Shown here in pieces: positions 21,375 through 30,168 of a DNA stretch of 41,171 nt. A program made the translations under genes and the position numbers. The stretch comes from Halomonas sp. HL-48 (lineage in GTDB: Bacteria; Pseudomonadota; Gammaproteobacteria; Pseudomonadales; Halomonadaceae). The DNA is taken from positions 1 to 41,171 of the forward strand of contig NZ_LJZS01000025.1 of the NCBI RefSeq assembly GCF_001314875.1, written 5' to 3'. The notes under the pieces are model-generated. The model was given only the letters and a program-made list of their open reading frames with translations. It had not been told where the DNA came from and ran no database searches. How positions within the stretch are numbered: position 1 is the stretch's first letter; each line of letters begins with the position of its first letter.

Positions 21375-21881
21375 TCAGATGGTAGCAGCCGTTGTTACGT
21401 CGACGTCGCTAAGGCGGCGGATCGGTGCGCTATCCACCCCTTTCAGCCAGTCGCTGAGCGGCCGTTGGCGCAGCGTCAGGGTTGGAGCGAGCTCGTGCAG
21501 CGGCACCAGCACAAAGGCGCGTTCGTGCATGTGTCGATGGGGTACCTGAAGGCGCGGAGTGGCGCACGTTTGTCGACCGTAAAGCAGCAGATCCAGGTCG
21601 AGCGTGCGTGGGCCCCAATGACGCTGACGCCGGCGTCGATGTCGTTGTTCCAGCGCCTGGAGCTGGTCAAGAAGGGCAAGCGGCGACAGTTTGGTGTCAA
21701 GCGCCGCGACCGCGTTGATGAAGTCGGGCTGATCCTGGGGGCCCACCGGCGGGGTGGCATACAGCGAGGAGGTGCTGATCAGATGGCTGAGCGGCAGCCG
21801 GGACAAAGCATCCAGTGCCTGGCGCAGCTGGTTCACGGGATTATCCAGATTGCTGCCCAGGCCGATATAGCAAAGCGCCAT
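21375..21881 (-). CDS. folK: FolK, 6-hydroxymethyl-7,8-dihydropterin pyrophosphokinase
   Basis: FolK transfers pyrophosphate from ATP to 6-hydroxymethyl-dihydropterin, making the substrate of FolP (also in this window at 3636). The 168-residue protein starts MALCYIGLGSNLDNP and contains the HPPK signature RHWGPRTLDLDLLLYG with the metal-binding Asp residues. It begins 8 bp after the pcnB stop, as in E. coli and Pseudomonas. About 134 bp without an obvious gene or terminator separate it from panB. Confidence 0.95.
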   Translation of the reverse strand: MALCYIGLGSNLDNPVNQLRQALDALSRLPLSHLISTSSLYATPPVGPQDQPDFINAVAALDTKLSPLALLDQLQALEQRHRRRRQRHWGPRTLDLDLLLYGRQTCATPRLQVPHRHMHERAFVLVPLHELAPTLTLRQRPLSDWLKGVDSAPIRRLSDVDVTTAATI

Positions 21882-21889
21882 GCGCCGTC

Positions 21890-23275
21890 CTACTCTTCGC
21901 TTTTGCGCGGGTTACGCCGCCGCTTGCGGCGGCGGTCGCCCTGGCTGGCAGGGTCGCCTCCCACCTTTTGCAGCAGGCGACGCTGGTCGTGCTCATCGCC
22001 CTGCTGAAAGGCGGTCCACCAGTCGCCCAGGCCACGCGGTATTTCGCCGGCCTGTTCGCGAAGCAGGAGCAGATCGTACGCGGCACGGAAGCGCGGGTGT
22101 TCGCGGGTTTGAAACGCTTTCTTGCCACGCCGCAAAGGCAGCCGACCCTGGAGTTCCCAAATATCGCGCATTGGCATGCCGAATCGTTTGGGAATCGAGA
22201 TATGCTGAAGCTGGCGTGTCACCACCTGCTGCGCGGCGGTTTGCAGCGCGGGAATAGACGGCATGCCGTCATTTTCGAGTTCGGCCTGACGGTGTGCCAC
22301 GGGCGCCCATAAAAACGCCGCCAGCAGGAAGGCCGGGGTCACCGGGCGTTCTTCGGCGATGCGTTTGTCGGTATTGGCCAGCGCCTGTTCGATGAGCTCT
22401 TCGGCCCAGGCGGCGTCCGCCATGGCTTCTTCAGCCTCCGGGAACAGCATGCCAAACAGGCCGTAGTGGCTCAGCATCCTGAAAGTGACCAGCCCGTGTC
22501 CCGACATGAACAGTTTAAGGGCCTCATCGAACAGCCGCGCCGGCGGGATGCTCAGCAGCAGCGGCGCCAGGTCATACATGGGCGCTTCGGTATCCGCCTC
22601 GATGGTAAAGCCGAGCTTGGCGGCAAACCTGACGGCTCGCAGCATGCGCACCGGGTCTTCACGATACCGCGTGGCGGGGTCACCGATCAGACGCAGCGTC
22701 CGCGCTTCGATATCCCGCGCGCCGTTGGCAAAGTCGTGAATTGTGAAGTCGGCGATATTGTAATACAGCGCGTTGACGGTAAAGTCGCGCCGCAGGGCGT
22801 CCTCTTCGATATTGCCCCATACGTTGTCGCGCAGCAAAAGGCCGTCATCCGACTGTTGGGCAATGTGATCACCGTGTTCGTCCTGGGGCTTGCCCCGGAA
22901 GGTGGTGACCTCGATGACTTCGCGGCCAAAGCGCACATGCACAATACGGAAACGGCGCCCGATCAGGCGTGAATTACGGAAAAGGTCGTGCACCTGTTCG
23001 GGGGTTGCATTGGTGGCAACGTCAAAATCCTTGGGCATCTGGCCAAGTAACGCGTCGCGGATGCAGCCGCCAACCAGATAGGCATCAAATCCCGCCCCGT
23101 TGAGGCGATAAAGGACCTTCAGAGCGGCCTCGCTGATCTGCTTGCGAGAAACTGGATGCTCGGAGCGAGGAATTAAGCGAGGGCTAAGCACGTCTGATGT
23201 GCTCTGTTGGGGTTCGAGCAGAGATTTCAATTGCTCTCCCGGGCTATGTAAGAAACGGGTAAATCCTTTGAACAT
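21890..23275 (-). CDS. pcnB: PcnB, poly(A) polymerase I
   Basis: PcnB adds poly(A) tails to RNA 3' ends, marking them for degradation by PNPase (present in this window) and RNase R. The protein has the nucleotidyltransferase motif LVGGCIRDALLG, the DFDVATNA catalytic Asp pair, RRDFTVNALYYN and the RNA-binding domain, with a Lys/Arg-rich tail RRRKRRRNPRKSEE. The open frame runs up to 23479 through the candidate crcZ terminator region; the ATG at 23275 (MFKGFTRFLHSP), 462 residues, is preferred because a promoter candidate lies at 23337-23364. The true start is uncertain since no Shine-Dalgarno is obvious and E. coli pcnB uses a non-AUG codon. Confidence 0.92.
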   Translation of the reverse strand: MFKGFTRFLHSPGEQLKSLLEPQQSTSDVLSPRLIPRSEHPVSRKQISEAALKVLYRLNGAGFDAYLVGGCIRDALLGQMPKDFDVATNATPEQVHDLFRNSRLIGRRFRIVHVRFGREVIEVTTFRGKPQDEHGDHIAQQSDDGLLLRDNVWGNIEEDALRRDFTVNALYYNIADFTIHDFANGARDIEARTLRLIGDPATRYREDPVRMLRAVRFAAKLGFTIEADTEAPMYDLAPLLLSIPPARLFDEALKLFMSGHGLVTFRMLSHYGLFGMLFPEAEEAMADAAWAEELIEQALANTDKRIAEERPVTPAFLLAAFLWAPVAHRQAELENDGMPSIPALQTAAQQVVTRQLQHISIPKRFGMPMRDIWELQGRLPLRRGKKAFQTREHPRFRAAYDLLLLREQAGEIPRGLGDWWTAFQQGDEHDQRRLLQKVGGDPASQGDRRRKRRRNPRKSEE

Positions 23276-23336
23276 GCGGCGATATCGACTCGCAGGGTAT
23301 CGAAAAAGTGGCCGTAACGTAAGCGATAAGTCGCAG

Positions 23337-23364
23337 AGTGTAGCCGACCCCTTGAAGCTTGCAA
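23337..23364 (-). promoter_or_regulatory. Candidate sigma-70 promoter of pcnB
   Basis: On the minus strand TTGCAA (23364-23359) is followed after 16 bp by TACACT (23342-23337), a 4/6 match at each box. Transcription would begin near 23330, giving a ~55-base leader before the pcnB ATG at 23275. Confidence 0.5.
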
Positions 23365-23395
23365 AGTCTCGGGAGGGTTGTGGGACCGTCACAAA

Positions 23396-23425
23396 CGGAA
23401 AGGGGAGGCTAAAAGGGCCTCCCCT
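23396..23425 (-). terminator. Likely terminator of the CrcZ-type RNA
   Basis: On the minus strand the stem GGGGAGGC / GCCTCCCC (plus 23402-23425) around a short T-rich loop is followed by TTTCCGTTTG. The T-tract is interrupted, so termination may be incomplete and allow some readthrough into pcnB. Confidence 0.6.
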
Positions 23426-23868
23426 GTATAAGTAGACAATCAGCTTCCGATGCTGCTGTTTTTCTTCATGATGGCACATCGCCCTGAATACGCACCGCAG
23501 TCGGTAGGCGTGGCAATCACGGGGATTCCGACCGCCTCGTATTCAAAACAATAATCCAACCGCGAACTTTTCTCCCCCCGGCGCATTGTTGTTGTTTCCG
23601 GGGTGTACACACTCACTGCTGTTGTTCTTGTTGGGGCGCAGATCTCTCGGTGTACGTCGCGTCCATTTTTTGGGCACTTGCTCTAACGTTATTGTTATTC
23701 GGTGCGTTTAGCGTGCTCCACGCAAGCAAGTAATGAGATGCAAGCCTGTTGTTTTTGTTCGTGCCGTTATCTCTGCCTGGCCCTATTGTTTTTGTGTGGC
23801 TCAGGTCTGGGCGGTGTCATGTTGTTTTTGTTGACGACTTACCGCGTTGCCCAGTTTGTTTTTCTTAC
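23398..23868 (-). ncRNA. crcZ: CrcZ-type Hfq/Crc-sequestering small RNA
   Basis: No protein-coding gene fits here, yet the minus strand contains eight A-rich tracts, each with the AAnAAnAA core bound by Hfq with Crc in Pseudomonas: plus positions 23854-23867, 23821-23832, 23784-23796, 23748-23759, 23688-23699, 23621-23632, 23585-23597 and 23456-23466. Two are the identical 12-mer AACAAAAACAAC. One (AAACAACAACAAT) sits in the loop of a CCCCGG/CCGGGG hairpin (23576-23603). A near-consensus sigma-54 promoter predicts a start at about 23868, and a hairpin at 23402-23425 is the first good terminator, giving roughly 470 nt; Pseudomonas CrcZ/CrcY are about 370-410 nt. Position between cbrB and pcnB is the same as P. 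aeruginosa crcZ. Expected role: decoy that relieves catabolite repression when CbrAB is active. The exact 3' end is uncertain. Confidence 0.82.
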
Positions 23869-23877
23869 CCTGATATA

Positions 23878-23894
23878 TTGCACTCGTCGTGCCA
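23878..23894 (-). promoter_or_regulatory. Sigma-54 (-24/-12) promoter of crcZ
   Basis: Minus strand TGGCACG-ACGA-GTGCA matches the consensus TGGCACR-N4-TTGCW at every specified position but one, with the invariant GG and GC exactly 10 bp apart. The predicted start is near 23868, immediately ahead of the first A-rich motif. Confidence 0.85.
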
Positions 23895-23968
23895 CCCGTT
23901 TGATAGCGTTTTAAATTCAGCAGGTTGGCATTTTTTGGCCTTGCCATGGAACTATCGAAGCAACAAAG

Positions 23969-24009
23969 TGTTACCCGTTTTGAGCGCGGTGCTGTGTGGG
24001 AAGGTAACA
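23969..24009 (-). promoter_or_regulatory. Upstream activator palindrome, likely CbrB site
   Basis: TGTTACC (23969-23975) and GGTAACA (24003-24009) form a perfect 7-bp inverted repeat separated by 27 bp, 101-141 bp upstream of the predicted crcZ start, the usual enhancer distance for an NtrC-type activator. GTTAC/GTAAC half-sites resemble, from memory, those reported for CbrB at Pseudomonas crcZ promoters. A weak IHF-like sequence lies between (23915-23927). Confidence 0.6.
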
Positions 24010-24087
24010 GTGTGTGGGTAATGTGGTTAGGAATATTTCTTAAATAAATCAGTGAATTAGACGTTAGTCGTAGGTGTAGTCGAGCGC

Positions 24088-25476
24088 TTATTGAGGACGC
24101 CGCGCCGTCTTCTTGCGGGGGATGCCCAGCCGCTGGCGGCGCTCCCAGAGGTTCTTGCGACTGATGCCCAGCTTTTGCGCCAGTTCGGTTTCGCTCATCT
24201 GGTCCTGGTGTTCAAGCACGAAGTGTTGGAAGTAGTCCTCCAGCGACAGATCGTCATCGTCTCCACCAGGCTGGGAGGTGTCGGTACTGGTTGGCGAGGG
24301 CGCCGGGCCTGCTGCCGGTGGTGGCCGGTGGGAGGCCGGGGCCAGCCCCAGATCATCCGGGTGGATCAAGTGTCCTTCGGCAAGAATGACGCCGCGCTCC
24401 AGGGCGTTTTCCAGCTCGCGCACATTGCCGGGCCAGGGATAATCGCGCAGTTCCTGACGGGCGGCGCGGGATAGCCGCAGCCCCGGTCGTTCGTGCCGCT
24501 GGCAGGCCTTGTCGAGCAGGATGTCGGCGATTTCCAGTACGTCGTCCTCGCGTTCGCGCAGCGGCGGCAGCTCAATCTGCATGACGTTAAGGCGGTAATA
24601 CAGATCCAGGCGGAAATCGCCGCTCTTGGACAGCGCGCGCAGGTCGCGGTGGGTAGCCGCGATCAGCCGTACATTGACGTGACGGGTTTCCACCGAGCCA
24701 ATCTTGCGAATTTCACCTTCCTGAAGCACGCGCAACAGCCTGGCTTGGGCGTCGAGAGGCAGCTCGCCGATCTCGTCCAGGAACAGCGTGCCGCCATCGG
24801 CGGCTTCCACCAGCCCGGTGCGCGAGGCGCTGGCGCCGGTAAAGGCGCCTTTTTCATGGCCGAAGAGCTCCGATTCGATCAATGTTTCGGGAATGGCGGC
24901 GCAGTTGACGCAGATCAGCGGCGCCTGGGCGCGCTTGCTTTGTTGATGCAGCGCGCGGGCAACGAGCTCCTTGCCGGTACCGGACTCGCCCAGAATCAAC
25001 ACCGTGACGTCGGCTGGGGCCGTTTTGCGGATCCGTGAGTAGACCAGCTGCATGGCGCTACAGTTACCGATCATGGTCTGACGGCCGCCGCCTTCATCGG
25101 TGACATCGGGGGGCGCGCTGCGCTGCATGGACTGCTGGTGAAGAATACGTGACACGGTCTCCAGCAGTTCGGCGTGGTCGAAGGGTTTGGCCACGTAATC
25201 CACGGCGCCCTGTTTCAGCGCGTCGACCGCCGAGCGCATGCTGGCGTAGCTGGTCATAATCAGTACAGGCGCCGGAGCCGCGGCGGCAATGAGCTGGGTG
25301 CCGGGTTCGCCGGGCAGGCGCAGATCGCTGATGATCAGGTCAAAACCGGCCAGCTCAAGCTTGCCCGCCTCTTCGGCGCTGTTCGCTTCGCTGACCTCGT
25401 AATCGTGATGTTCGAGCAGACGCTTGAGCGCGCTGCGAATGATCGCTTCATCTTCAACAATCAGAATCCTGGACAT
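24088..25476 (-). CDS. cbrB: CbrB, NtrC-family sigma-54-dependent response regulator
   Basis: CbrB, activated by CbrA, drives sigma-54 promoters for carbon/nitrogen balance genes including crcZ. The 463-residue protein has a receiver domain (phospho-acceptor D51 in [12 protein letters not shown]97), an AAA+ domain with Walker A GESGTGKE (163-170), the sigma-54-contacting GAFTGA (210-215) and Walker B LFLDE, and a C-terminal Fis-type helix-turn-helix ([21 protein letters not shown]). The start [11 protein letters not shown] at 25476 matches the family N-terminus; an ATG five codons earlier (25491) is the alternative. It overlaps the 3' end of cbrA by 23 bp. No terminator separates it from crcZ, so cbrB-crcZ readthrough is possible. 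Confidence 0.94.
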   Translation of the reverse strand: MSRILIVEDEAIIRSALKRLLEHHDYEVSEANSAEEAGKLELAGFDLIISDLRLPGEPGTQLIAAAAPAPVLIMTSYASMRSAVDALKQGAVDYVAKPFDHAELLETVSRILHQQSMQRSAPPDVTDEGGGRQTMIGNCSAMQLVYSRIRKTAPADVTVLILGESGTGKELVARALHQQSKRAQAPLICVNCAAIPETLIESELFGHEKGAFTGASASRTGLVEAADGGTLFLDEIGELPLDAQARLLRVLQEGEIRKIGSVETRHVNVRLIAATHRDLRALSKSGDFRLDLYYRLNVMQIELPPLREREDDVLEIADILLDKACQRHERPGLRLSRAARQELRDYPWPGNVRELENALERGVILAEGHLIHPDDLGLAPASHRPPPAAGPAPSPTSTDTSQPGGDDDDLSLEDYFQHFVLEHQDQMSETELAQKLGISRKNLWERRQRLGIPRKKTARRPQ

Positions 25477-28402
25477 GGGGCGGCTGGTCATCCTGTTGGT
25501 AAAGCGGTAGCCAGAGCGTAATGGCCGTTCCGCGAGACGTCCCGGGCGGTGGCGACGCCACCTCTATTCTGCCCTGGTGCTCATTGATAATTTGATAGGC
25601 CAGTGATAACCCGAGCCCAGTCCCCTCACCGGCTGACTTGGTGGTAGTGAACGGCTCGAACAGGTGATCACGCACCGAAGGATCAATGCCCTGGCCGTCG
25701 TCGGTGATACGCCACCACGCCTGTCCGGATTGCTCGCCCACCGCAATATGCACGTTGCCCGCCGGGGCGCAGGCATCGCGAGCGTTGCTCATCAAGTTAA
25801 CCATGACCTGGGTCAGGCGCTGGGCGTCACCCTGCACGATAATCGCGTCGGTGCAGGTGTTAGTGAACTTAACATCCTCGCCCGAGCGGGCCAGGTGGAT
25901 CAAGTGTAAGGCATCGTCGGTGATCGAGCTAAGCGTAACGGGCGAGCGTGGCAGCGCAGACGACGCGCTCCCAGCATGGGCAAAGCCGACCAGCGAATTG
26001 ACGATCTTGGTGACCCGCCCGGTCAACTGCTGGATATGGTCGGCGGTTTCCAGCAGAGCAGGGTCCTCGGTGTCATAGCGCAGATTTTGTGCCAGCGACG
26101 AAATGCCGGTGATCGGATTGCCAATCTCATGGGCCACCCCCGCCGCCAACTGGCCGATCGACGCCAGGCGTGCGGCATGAACCAACTCGTCTTCCAGCCA
26201 TTTCATTTCGGTGTGGTCCTCGACCAGGATGACGCTGCCGCCGCGGCTATCGTGACCGCTGAGCACGGCTTTATGCAGCGTCAGATAGTAGTCCTTGCCG
26301 TGGAGCCTCACCGCTTGTTTGTACAGGGGCGAAGGCCCTTCGCTCAGCACGCTGCCCAGCAGGCGTGGCCAGGGGGCGGGCAAGCTATCCCGCCGTGAGC
26401 CGATGACGCTTTCACCGCTGATGCCGGATAGCTGCGAAAGTGCCTGATTCCACATCACCAGCTCGTCGTCGTCACCCAGCACGCAAAGCCCGACCGGCAG
26501 ATAGGCAAGCGTCTGGCGGTGGTGGCGGCGCAGGCCGTCGAGCTCGCGGGCAAGCCCGGTGAGCCGCGAGCGATAGGCCTCCAGGCGGCTTTCCACGAAA
26601 TGGATGTCATCGGTAATCGGCGCATCGTCATGGCGGTAGGGCAGGTACCGGTCGACGATATCGCGCGCCACCGAAGGGCCCATCAGGCCGGACAGGTTCG
26701 CCTGTATCCGGTCGCGCAGCCGCCGCAGGGCGTAGGGGCGACGTTCCTGGGGCGTCAGGTGGAGCGCCTTGAGCGCGCGGTCGACCTCGCGATGGGCGGC
26801 GTCATCGCCGAGCGCCTGCGCCAGGTGGGTGGGAAAGTCAGCTGCGGTGGCCGCTTCCAGCGGTAGGCGTTTTGAACGGATCACCGCATCCACCGAGCAG
26901 GCTTCGGCGGCGGACCTTTCGCCGTCAGACGTGCGCGTGAAGAGCGACACCACGATCAGCAGCAGGATGTTGGTCGATAGCGACAGCAGCGTGACGCTGT
27001 ACCAGATGGGCGCATCGGCTGGCGTCAGCGGCGTCAAGGGGAGCGCGGGCGGCGTATAGCCAGCGACCAGGGGGAGCCATAGCCACCAAAGCCAGACCGC
27101 GATACCGCCGATCAGGCCGGCGACCATGCCTTTGCGATTGGCCCCTGGCCAGTAGAGCAGCGCCAGCATACCCGGCAAGCACTGGGCCATGCCGACAAAG
27201 GCGGCCAGCCCGAGGCTGGTAAGCGGATAATGCCGCCCCACCCACTGATAAAACAGCCAGCCACCCAGAATCACCCCGATCACCAGCCCGCGACGCAGCC
27301 ATAGTAGCCAGCCGTAAAGATCGCTGCGGGCCTCTGGGGGCCTGGCCACTAGCACGATATGATTCAGCACCATGCCGGAAAGCGCCAGCGCAATCAGCAT
27401 CATGGTGCCGCTGGCCGCGGCGAGCCCGCCGATAAAGGCCAGCGCGCCGACCCACCAGTGTTCGCTTAACGCATAGGCGGCATACGCGGCCATGGGGATG
27501 TCATTATCCAGCGACTGGGCCGCCCACCAGATCAGCGGGACCGGCAACGCCATCAGCAACAGAAACAGCGGCAGGGTCCAGCTGGCCTGCAGCAGCGTGT
27601 GCGGCGACAGGCTTTCGGCGAAGGTGATATGAAACAGGTGCGGCATCATGAAGGCCGCCGCAAAGAACAGCAGCAACAGGGTGCGCCACTGGGCGGGGTC
27701 AAAGCGCGCGGTTTGCTTCTGGGCAAGATAGCCCGGCCCTTCGAGCCACTGCTGCAGGTCGCTGGGGCCACTGAACACCAGCCACAAGGCCACGGCGCCG
27801 AGGCCCAGCATGGCCAGCAACTTGACGATCGATTCAATGGCGATGGTGCTTAGCAGGCTGTTGTGCCGGCTGTGCCCATGGCTGTGACGCGCCCCCAGCA
27901 TCACCGCCAGCGCGGCGATGGCCGTGCAGAATATCAGCGCCACCACTGGCCCTGCCTGGGTTTGCGTGTAGAGGCTAACCGCCTCGCTCATGGTTTTGAC
28001 TTGAATGCCCAGCAGCGGCAGCACCGCCAGCAGGCTGACCACGGTGACCAGGGTGCCCGCCCAGCGGGAGCGAAAACGAAACGCAAACAGGTCGGCCAGC
28101 GAGGCAAGCTGATAGGTGCGGGTAATCCGCTGGATGGGCACGAGCAGCACCGGCGCGAGCAGAAACGCGCCGGCGGCGCCCAGGTAGTAGGCGAGATAGC
28201 CAAAGCCGACGTTGGCGGCAAGTTCGATGCTGCCATAAGTCGCCCAGGCGCTGGCATAGACGCCCAGCGCCAGGGTGTAGACCGCCGGGTGACTGCTGAT
28301 TCGCAGCGGTATCCAGCCACGTTCCACGGCCAGCGCCGCGCCGAGCAGCAGGGCGAGATAGCCCAGGCCCAGCGTTACGACACCCAGGACCTCAACGCTC
28401 AT
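25454..28402 (-). CDS. cbrA: CbrA, SLC5-transporter-like sensor histidine kinase
   Basis: CbrA senses nutrient (C/N) status and phosphorylates CbrB. The ~982-residue protein has an N-terminal sodium/solute symporter-like region of about 13 membrane helices (1-~490), a linker/STAC-like region, a PAS domain (~610-715) and a kinase core with phospho-acceptor H758 ([14 protein letters not shown]), N box [10 protein letters not shown]1 DDGQGID and G2 [12 protein letters not shown]. The ATG at 28402 has GAGGAAG four bases upstream and is preferred over a TTG at 28423. It overlaps cbrX by 11 bp at the 5' end and cbrB at the 3' end, so all three are likely co-translated. Confidence 0.94.
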   Translation of the reverse strand: MSVEVLGVVTLGLGYLALLLGAALAVERGWIPLRISSHPAVYTLALGVYASAWATYGSIELAANVGFGYLAYYLGAAGAFLLAPVLLVPIQRITRTYQLASLADLFAFRFRSRWAGTLVTVVSLLAVLPLLGIQVKTMSEAVSLYTQTQAGPVVALIFCTAIAALAVMLGARHSHGHSRHNSLLSTIAIESIVKLLAMLGLGAVALWLVFSGPSDLQQWLEGPGYLAQKQTARFDPAQWRTLLLLFFAAAFMMPHLFHITFAESLSPHTLLQASWTLPLFLLLMALPVPLIWWAAQSLDNDIPMAAYAAYALSEHWWVGALAFIGGLAAASGTMMLIALALSGMVLNHIVLVARPPEARSDLYGWLLWLRRGLVIGVILGGWLFYQWVGRHYPLTSLGLAAFVGMAQCLPGMLALLYWPGANRKGMVAGLIGGIAVWLWWLWLPLVAGYTPPALPLTPLTPADAPIWYSVTLLSLSTNILLLIVVSLFTRTSDGERSAAEACSVDAVIRSKRLPLEAATAADFPTHLAQALGDDAAHREVDRALKALHLTPQERRPYALRRLRDRIQANLSGLMGPSVARDIVDRYLPYRHDDAPITDDIHFVESRLEAYRSRLTGLARELDGLRRHHRQTLAYLPVGLCVLGDDDELVMWNQALSQLSGISGESVIGSRRDSLPAPWPRLLGSVLSEGPSPLYKQAVRLHGKDYYLTLHKAVLSGHDSRGGSVILVEDHTEMKWLEDELVHAARLASIGQLAAGVAHEIGNPITGISSLAQNLRYDTEDPALLETADHIQQLTGRVTKIVNSLVGFAHAGSASSALPRSPVTLSSITDDALHLIHLARSGEDVKFTNTCTDAIIVQGDAQRLTQVMVNLMSNARDACAPAGNVHIAVGEQSGQAWWRITDDGQGIDPSVRDHLFEPFTTTKSAGEGTGLGLSLAYQIINEHQGRIEVASPPPGTSRGTAITLWLPLYQQDDQPPHVQDSDC

Positions 28403-28568
28403 CCAGCTTCCTCTTCTGTTCAAGCCACAGCGTCAGGGCAATCAGCCCGCCCCAGATGACGAAGGGGCGGTACCAGGCCACCGTCGGGTCGCTCCAGCCG
28501 TCCATCAGCAAGGGCGACAGCAGGTAGCCGCCAAATACCAGAAACAGCATGATGCGGTAGACGTACAC
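28392..28568 (-). CDS. cbrX: CbrX, small membrane protein overlapping cbrA
   Basis: A 58-residue frame starts at GTG 28568, with GAGGAG six bases upstream, one base after the gluQRS stop codon, and ends at TGA 28392-28394 inside cbrA (11-bp overlap). The product begins VYVYRIMLFLVFGGYLLSPL, a first membrane helix, continues through DGWSDPTVAWYRPF to a second helix (VIWGGLIALTLWL), and ends with the charged tail EQKRKLDER. Two helices with a positive C-terminal tail, the tight spacing and the overlap all support a real gene. A small cbrX gene in the same position is known in Pseudomonas putida; its function is unknown, and translational coupling to cbrA is the favoured role. Alternative start: ATG at 28550. 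Confidence 0.8.
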   Translation of the reverse strand: MYVYRIMLFLVFGGYLLSPLLMDGWSDPTVAWYRPFVIWGGLIALTLWLEQKRKLDER

Positions 28569-28569
28569 G

Positions 28570-29469
28570 TCAGGGCTCCTCGGGCAGTGCGCGATGCGCT
28601 GACGGTGCCAGTTGGGCCACCGACCAATGCGCTACCGCCCAGTCTAGCTGGGTCGTGACCGGGGCACGCGACAGTTCATCGGGCGGCGCCTGGTCGAGGG
28701 CTTTAAGCGCCTGAAACAGCTGGTGGCGAATGCCGCGCTCATCGTCGGCGAGCGCGGGCGCAAGGTTCTGTTTGGAAAGCTTTTGGCCCTGCGGTGTGAC
28801 CACCAGCGGCAGATGCAGGTAGCGCGGTTCATCAAGCGCCAGGGCAATTTGCAGCTGGCGCTGCCAGGGCGTGTTGTCGAGCAGATCGAAGCCCCTGACC
28901 ACATCCGTGATCCCCTGCGCGGCGTCGTCAACCACCACGGCAAGCTGGTAGGCCCAGAGGTCGTCTTTGCGCTTGAGCACGACATCGCCGAGCGTTTCAG
29001 GATCGAACTGCTGCCAGCCAAACAGGCGATCCTGCCAGCCGATGGGACGCGTGGCCCGATCGCTGCGCAGCCGCCAGGCGACCGGCTTAGTAGGGTCACG
29101 CAGACCCTGGCGGCACCAGCCGGGGTAGACCGAGAAGCCCTGCCATTGCTTGCGCGAACAGCTGCACGGGTAGGCCAGGCCCTGGGCGGCCAGCCGATCC
29201 AGCGCCTGCTGGTACGCGGCGTCACGGTCATGCTGCCAGTGAACGGTTGCGTCCCAGGTGAGCCCAAACGCCTCCAGCTGTCGCAGGATCGTACTGTCGG
29301 TGCCGGGTGGGCAGCGCGGGGGGTCGATATCTTCAATCCGCACCAGCCAGGTCCCGTTTGCCGCCCGCGCGTCAAGATAGCTACCTAACGCCGCCACCAG
29401 CGAACCGAAATGCAGCGGCCCTGAGGGCGTGGGGGCAAAGCGCCCACGGTAGCGAGTTGATTGCGTCAT
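28570..29469 (-). CDS. gluQRS: GluQRS, glutamyl-Q tRNA(Asp) synthetase
   Basis: GluQRS is a truncated glutamyl-tRNA synthetase paralogue that attaches glutamate to queuosine 34 of tRNA-Asp. The 299-residue protein (start [13 protein letters not shown]) has the HIGH-like motif [12 protein letters not shown] near 14-24, the zinc-binding Cys cluster YPCSCSRKQ...YPGWC, and KLSKQN as the KMSKS equivalent; it lacks the anticodon-binding domain. GGAAGG precedes the ATG; the open frame's further 15 codons run into the dksA terminator. Linkage to dksA upstream is conserved from E. coli to Pseudomonas. Confidence 0.95.
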   Translation of the reverse strand: MTQSTRYRGRFAPTPSGPLHFGSLVAALGSYLDARAANGTWLVRIEDIDPPRCPPGTDSTILRQLEAFGLTWDATVHWQHDRDAAYQQALDRLAAQGLAYPCSCSRKQWQGFSVYPGWCRQGLRDPTKPVAWRLRSDRATRPIGWQDRLFGWQQFDPETLGDVVLKRKDDLWAYQLAVVVDDAAQGITDVVRGFDLLDNTPWQRQLQIALALDEPRYLHLPLVVTPQGQKLSKQNLAPALADDERGIRHQLFQALKALDQAPPDELSRAPVTTQLDWAVAHWSVAQLAPSAHRALPEEP

Positions 29470-29486
29470 CGAAGCCTTCCAGAAAG

Positions 29487-29513
29487 CAAAACGGGCACCT
29501 GGGGGTGCCCGCA
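29487..29513 (-). terminator. Terminator of dksA
   Basis: On the minus strand GCGGGCACC / GGTGCCCGT is followed by TTTTGC. It lies 31 bp after the dksA stop and just upstream of the gluQRS start, probably reducing readthrough into the gluQRS-cbrXAB genes. Confidence 0.8.
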
Positions 29514-29544
29514 TTCAAGCGTTGCGTACCGTCTTGCCGCCGGC

Positions 29545-29982
29545 TTAGCCGCCGAGCTGTTTTTCCTTGAGTTCCGCCAGTGTCTTGCAGTCAACGCACA
29601 GCGTCGCCGTGGGGCGGGCTTCAAGGCGGCGAATGCCGATTTCCACACCGCAGGCCTCGCAGAAACCGTAATCGTCTTCGTCGATCTTTTCGATGGTTTC
29701 GTTGATTTTCTTGAGCAGCTTACGCTCGCGGTCACGGGTGCGCAGTTCGAGGCTGAAGCCTTCTTCCTGGGTCGCCCGGTCGGCGGGGTCAGCGTAGTTG
29801 TTAGCATCTTCCTGCAGGTGGCGTACGGTACGGTCCACCTCTTCCATGAGGTCTTGTTTCCAGTCCAGCAGCAGCTGGCGGAAGTGCGCGAGCTGCTGGT
29901 CGTTCATATATTCTTCACCCGCTGCCGGTTCATACGGAGTGAAGGGCTTGGACGTTTCCGGTTTTTTTTCCGCTACTGGCAT
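29545..29982 (-). CDS. dksA: DksA, RNA polymerase-binding transcription factor
   Basis: DksA binds the RNA polymerase secondary channel and works with ppGpp in the stringent response. The 145-residue protein (E. coli 151) has the coiled-coil with the tip motif DPADRA (D65, D68, A70) and a C4 zinc finger with C108, C111, C129 and C132. The ATG at 29982 (MPVAEKKPETSK) has GAGG seven bases upstream; the open frame runs upstream to 30108 but that extension is unlike DksA. It is divergent from the aminotransferase gene. Confidence 0.96.
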   Translation of the reverse strand: MPVAEKKPETSKPFTPYEPAAGEEYMNDQQLAHFRQLLLDWKQDLMEEVDRTVRHLQEDANNYADPADRATQEEGFSLELRTRDRERKLLKKINETIEKIDEDDYGFCEACGVEIGIRRLEARPTATLCVDCKTLAELKEKQLGG

Positions 29983-30062
29983 GGGAGTGCCTCTTACGTA
30001 TGTGACTGCTGATCGACCATGAGTGTGTATCAAGATCTCACGCCAAAGGGATGCTTGTTTAG

Positions 30063-30091
30063 CTGAAAATTGGCTGCGTTGCAAGCATAAT
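30063..30091 (+). promoter_or_regulatory. Candidate sigma-70 promoter of the aminotransferase gene
   Basis: CTGAAA (30063-30068), 17 bp, CATAAT (30086-30091); transcription would start near 30098, about 70 bases before the ATG at 30169. Confidence 0.4.
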
Positions 30092-30168
30092 GGACTGCTT
30101 TCTACCATGATCTTGCTTCCAGTGCGACCAAGGTCATGTTTTTACTACCGCTAGGTGAAGGAGCCGCT

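Noticed and set aside
23276..23479. N-terminal extension of pcnB by 68 codons
   Set aside because: It would read through the likely crcZ terminator and the candidate pcnB promoter, and the extra residues are unlike PcnB.
23702..24021. Plus-strand open frames in the cbrB-pcnB gap encoding hydrophobic Cys/Phe/Leu-rich peptides
   Set aside because: Their hydrophobic character comes from the TTGTTTTTG complements of the A-rich RNA motifs; there is no ribosome-binding site or recognisable family, and the minus strand explains the region better.
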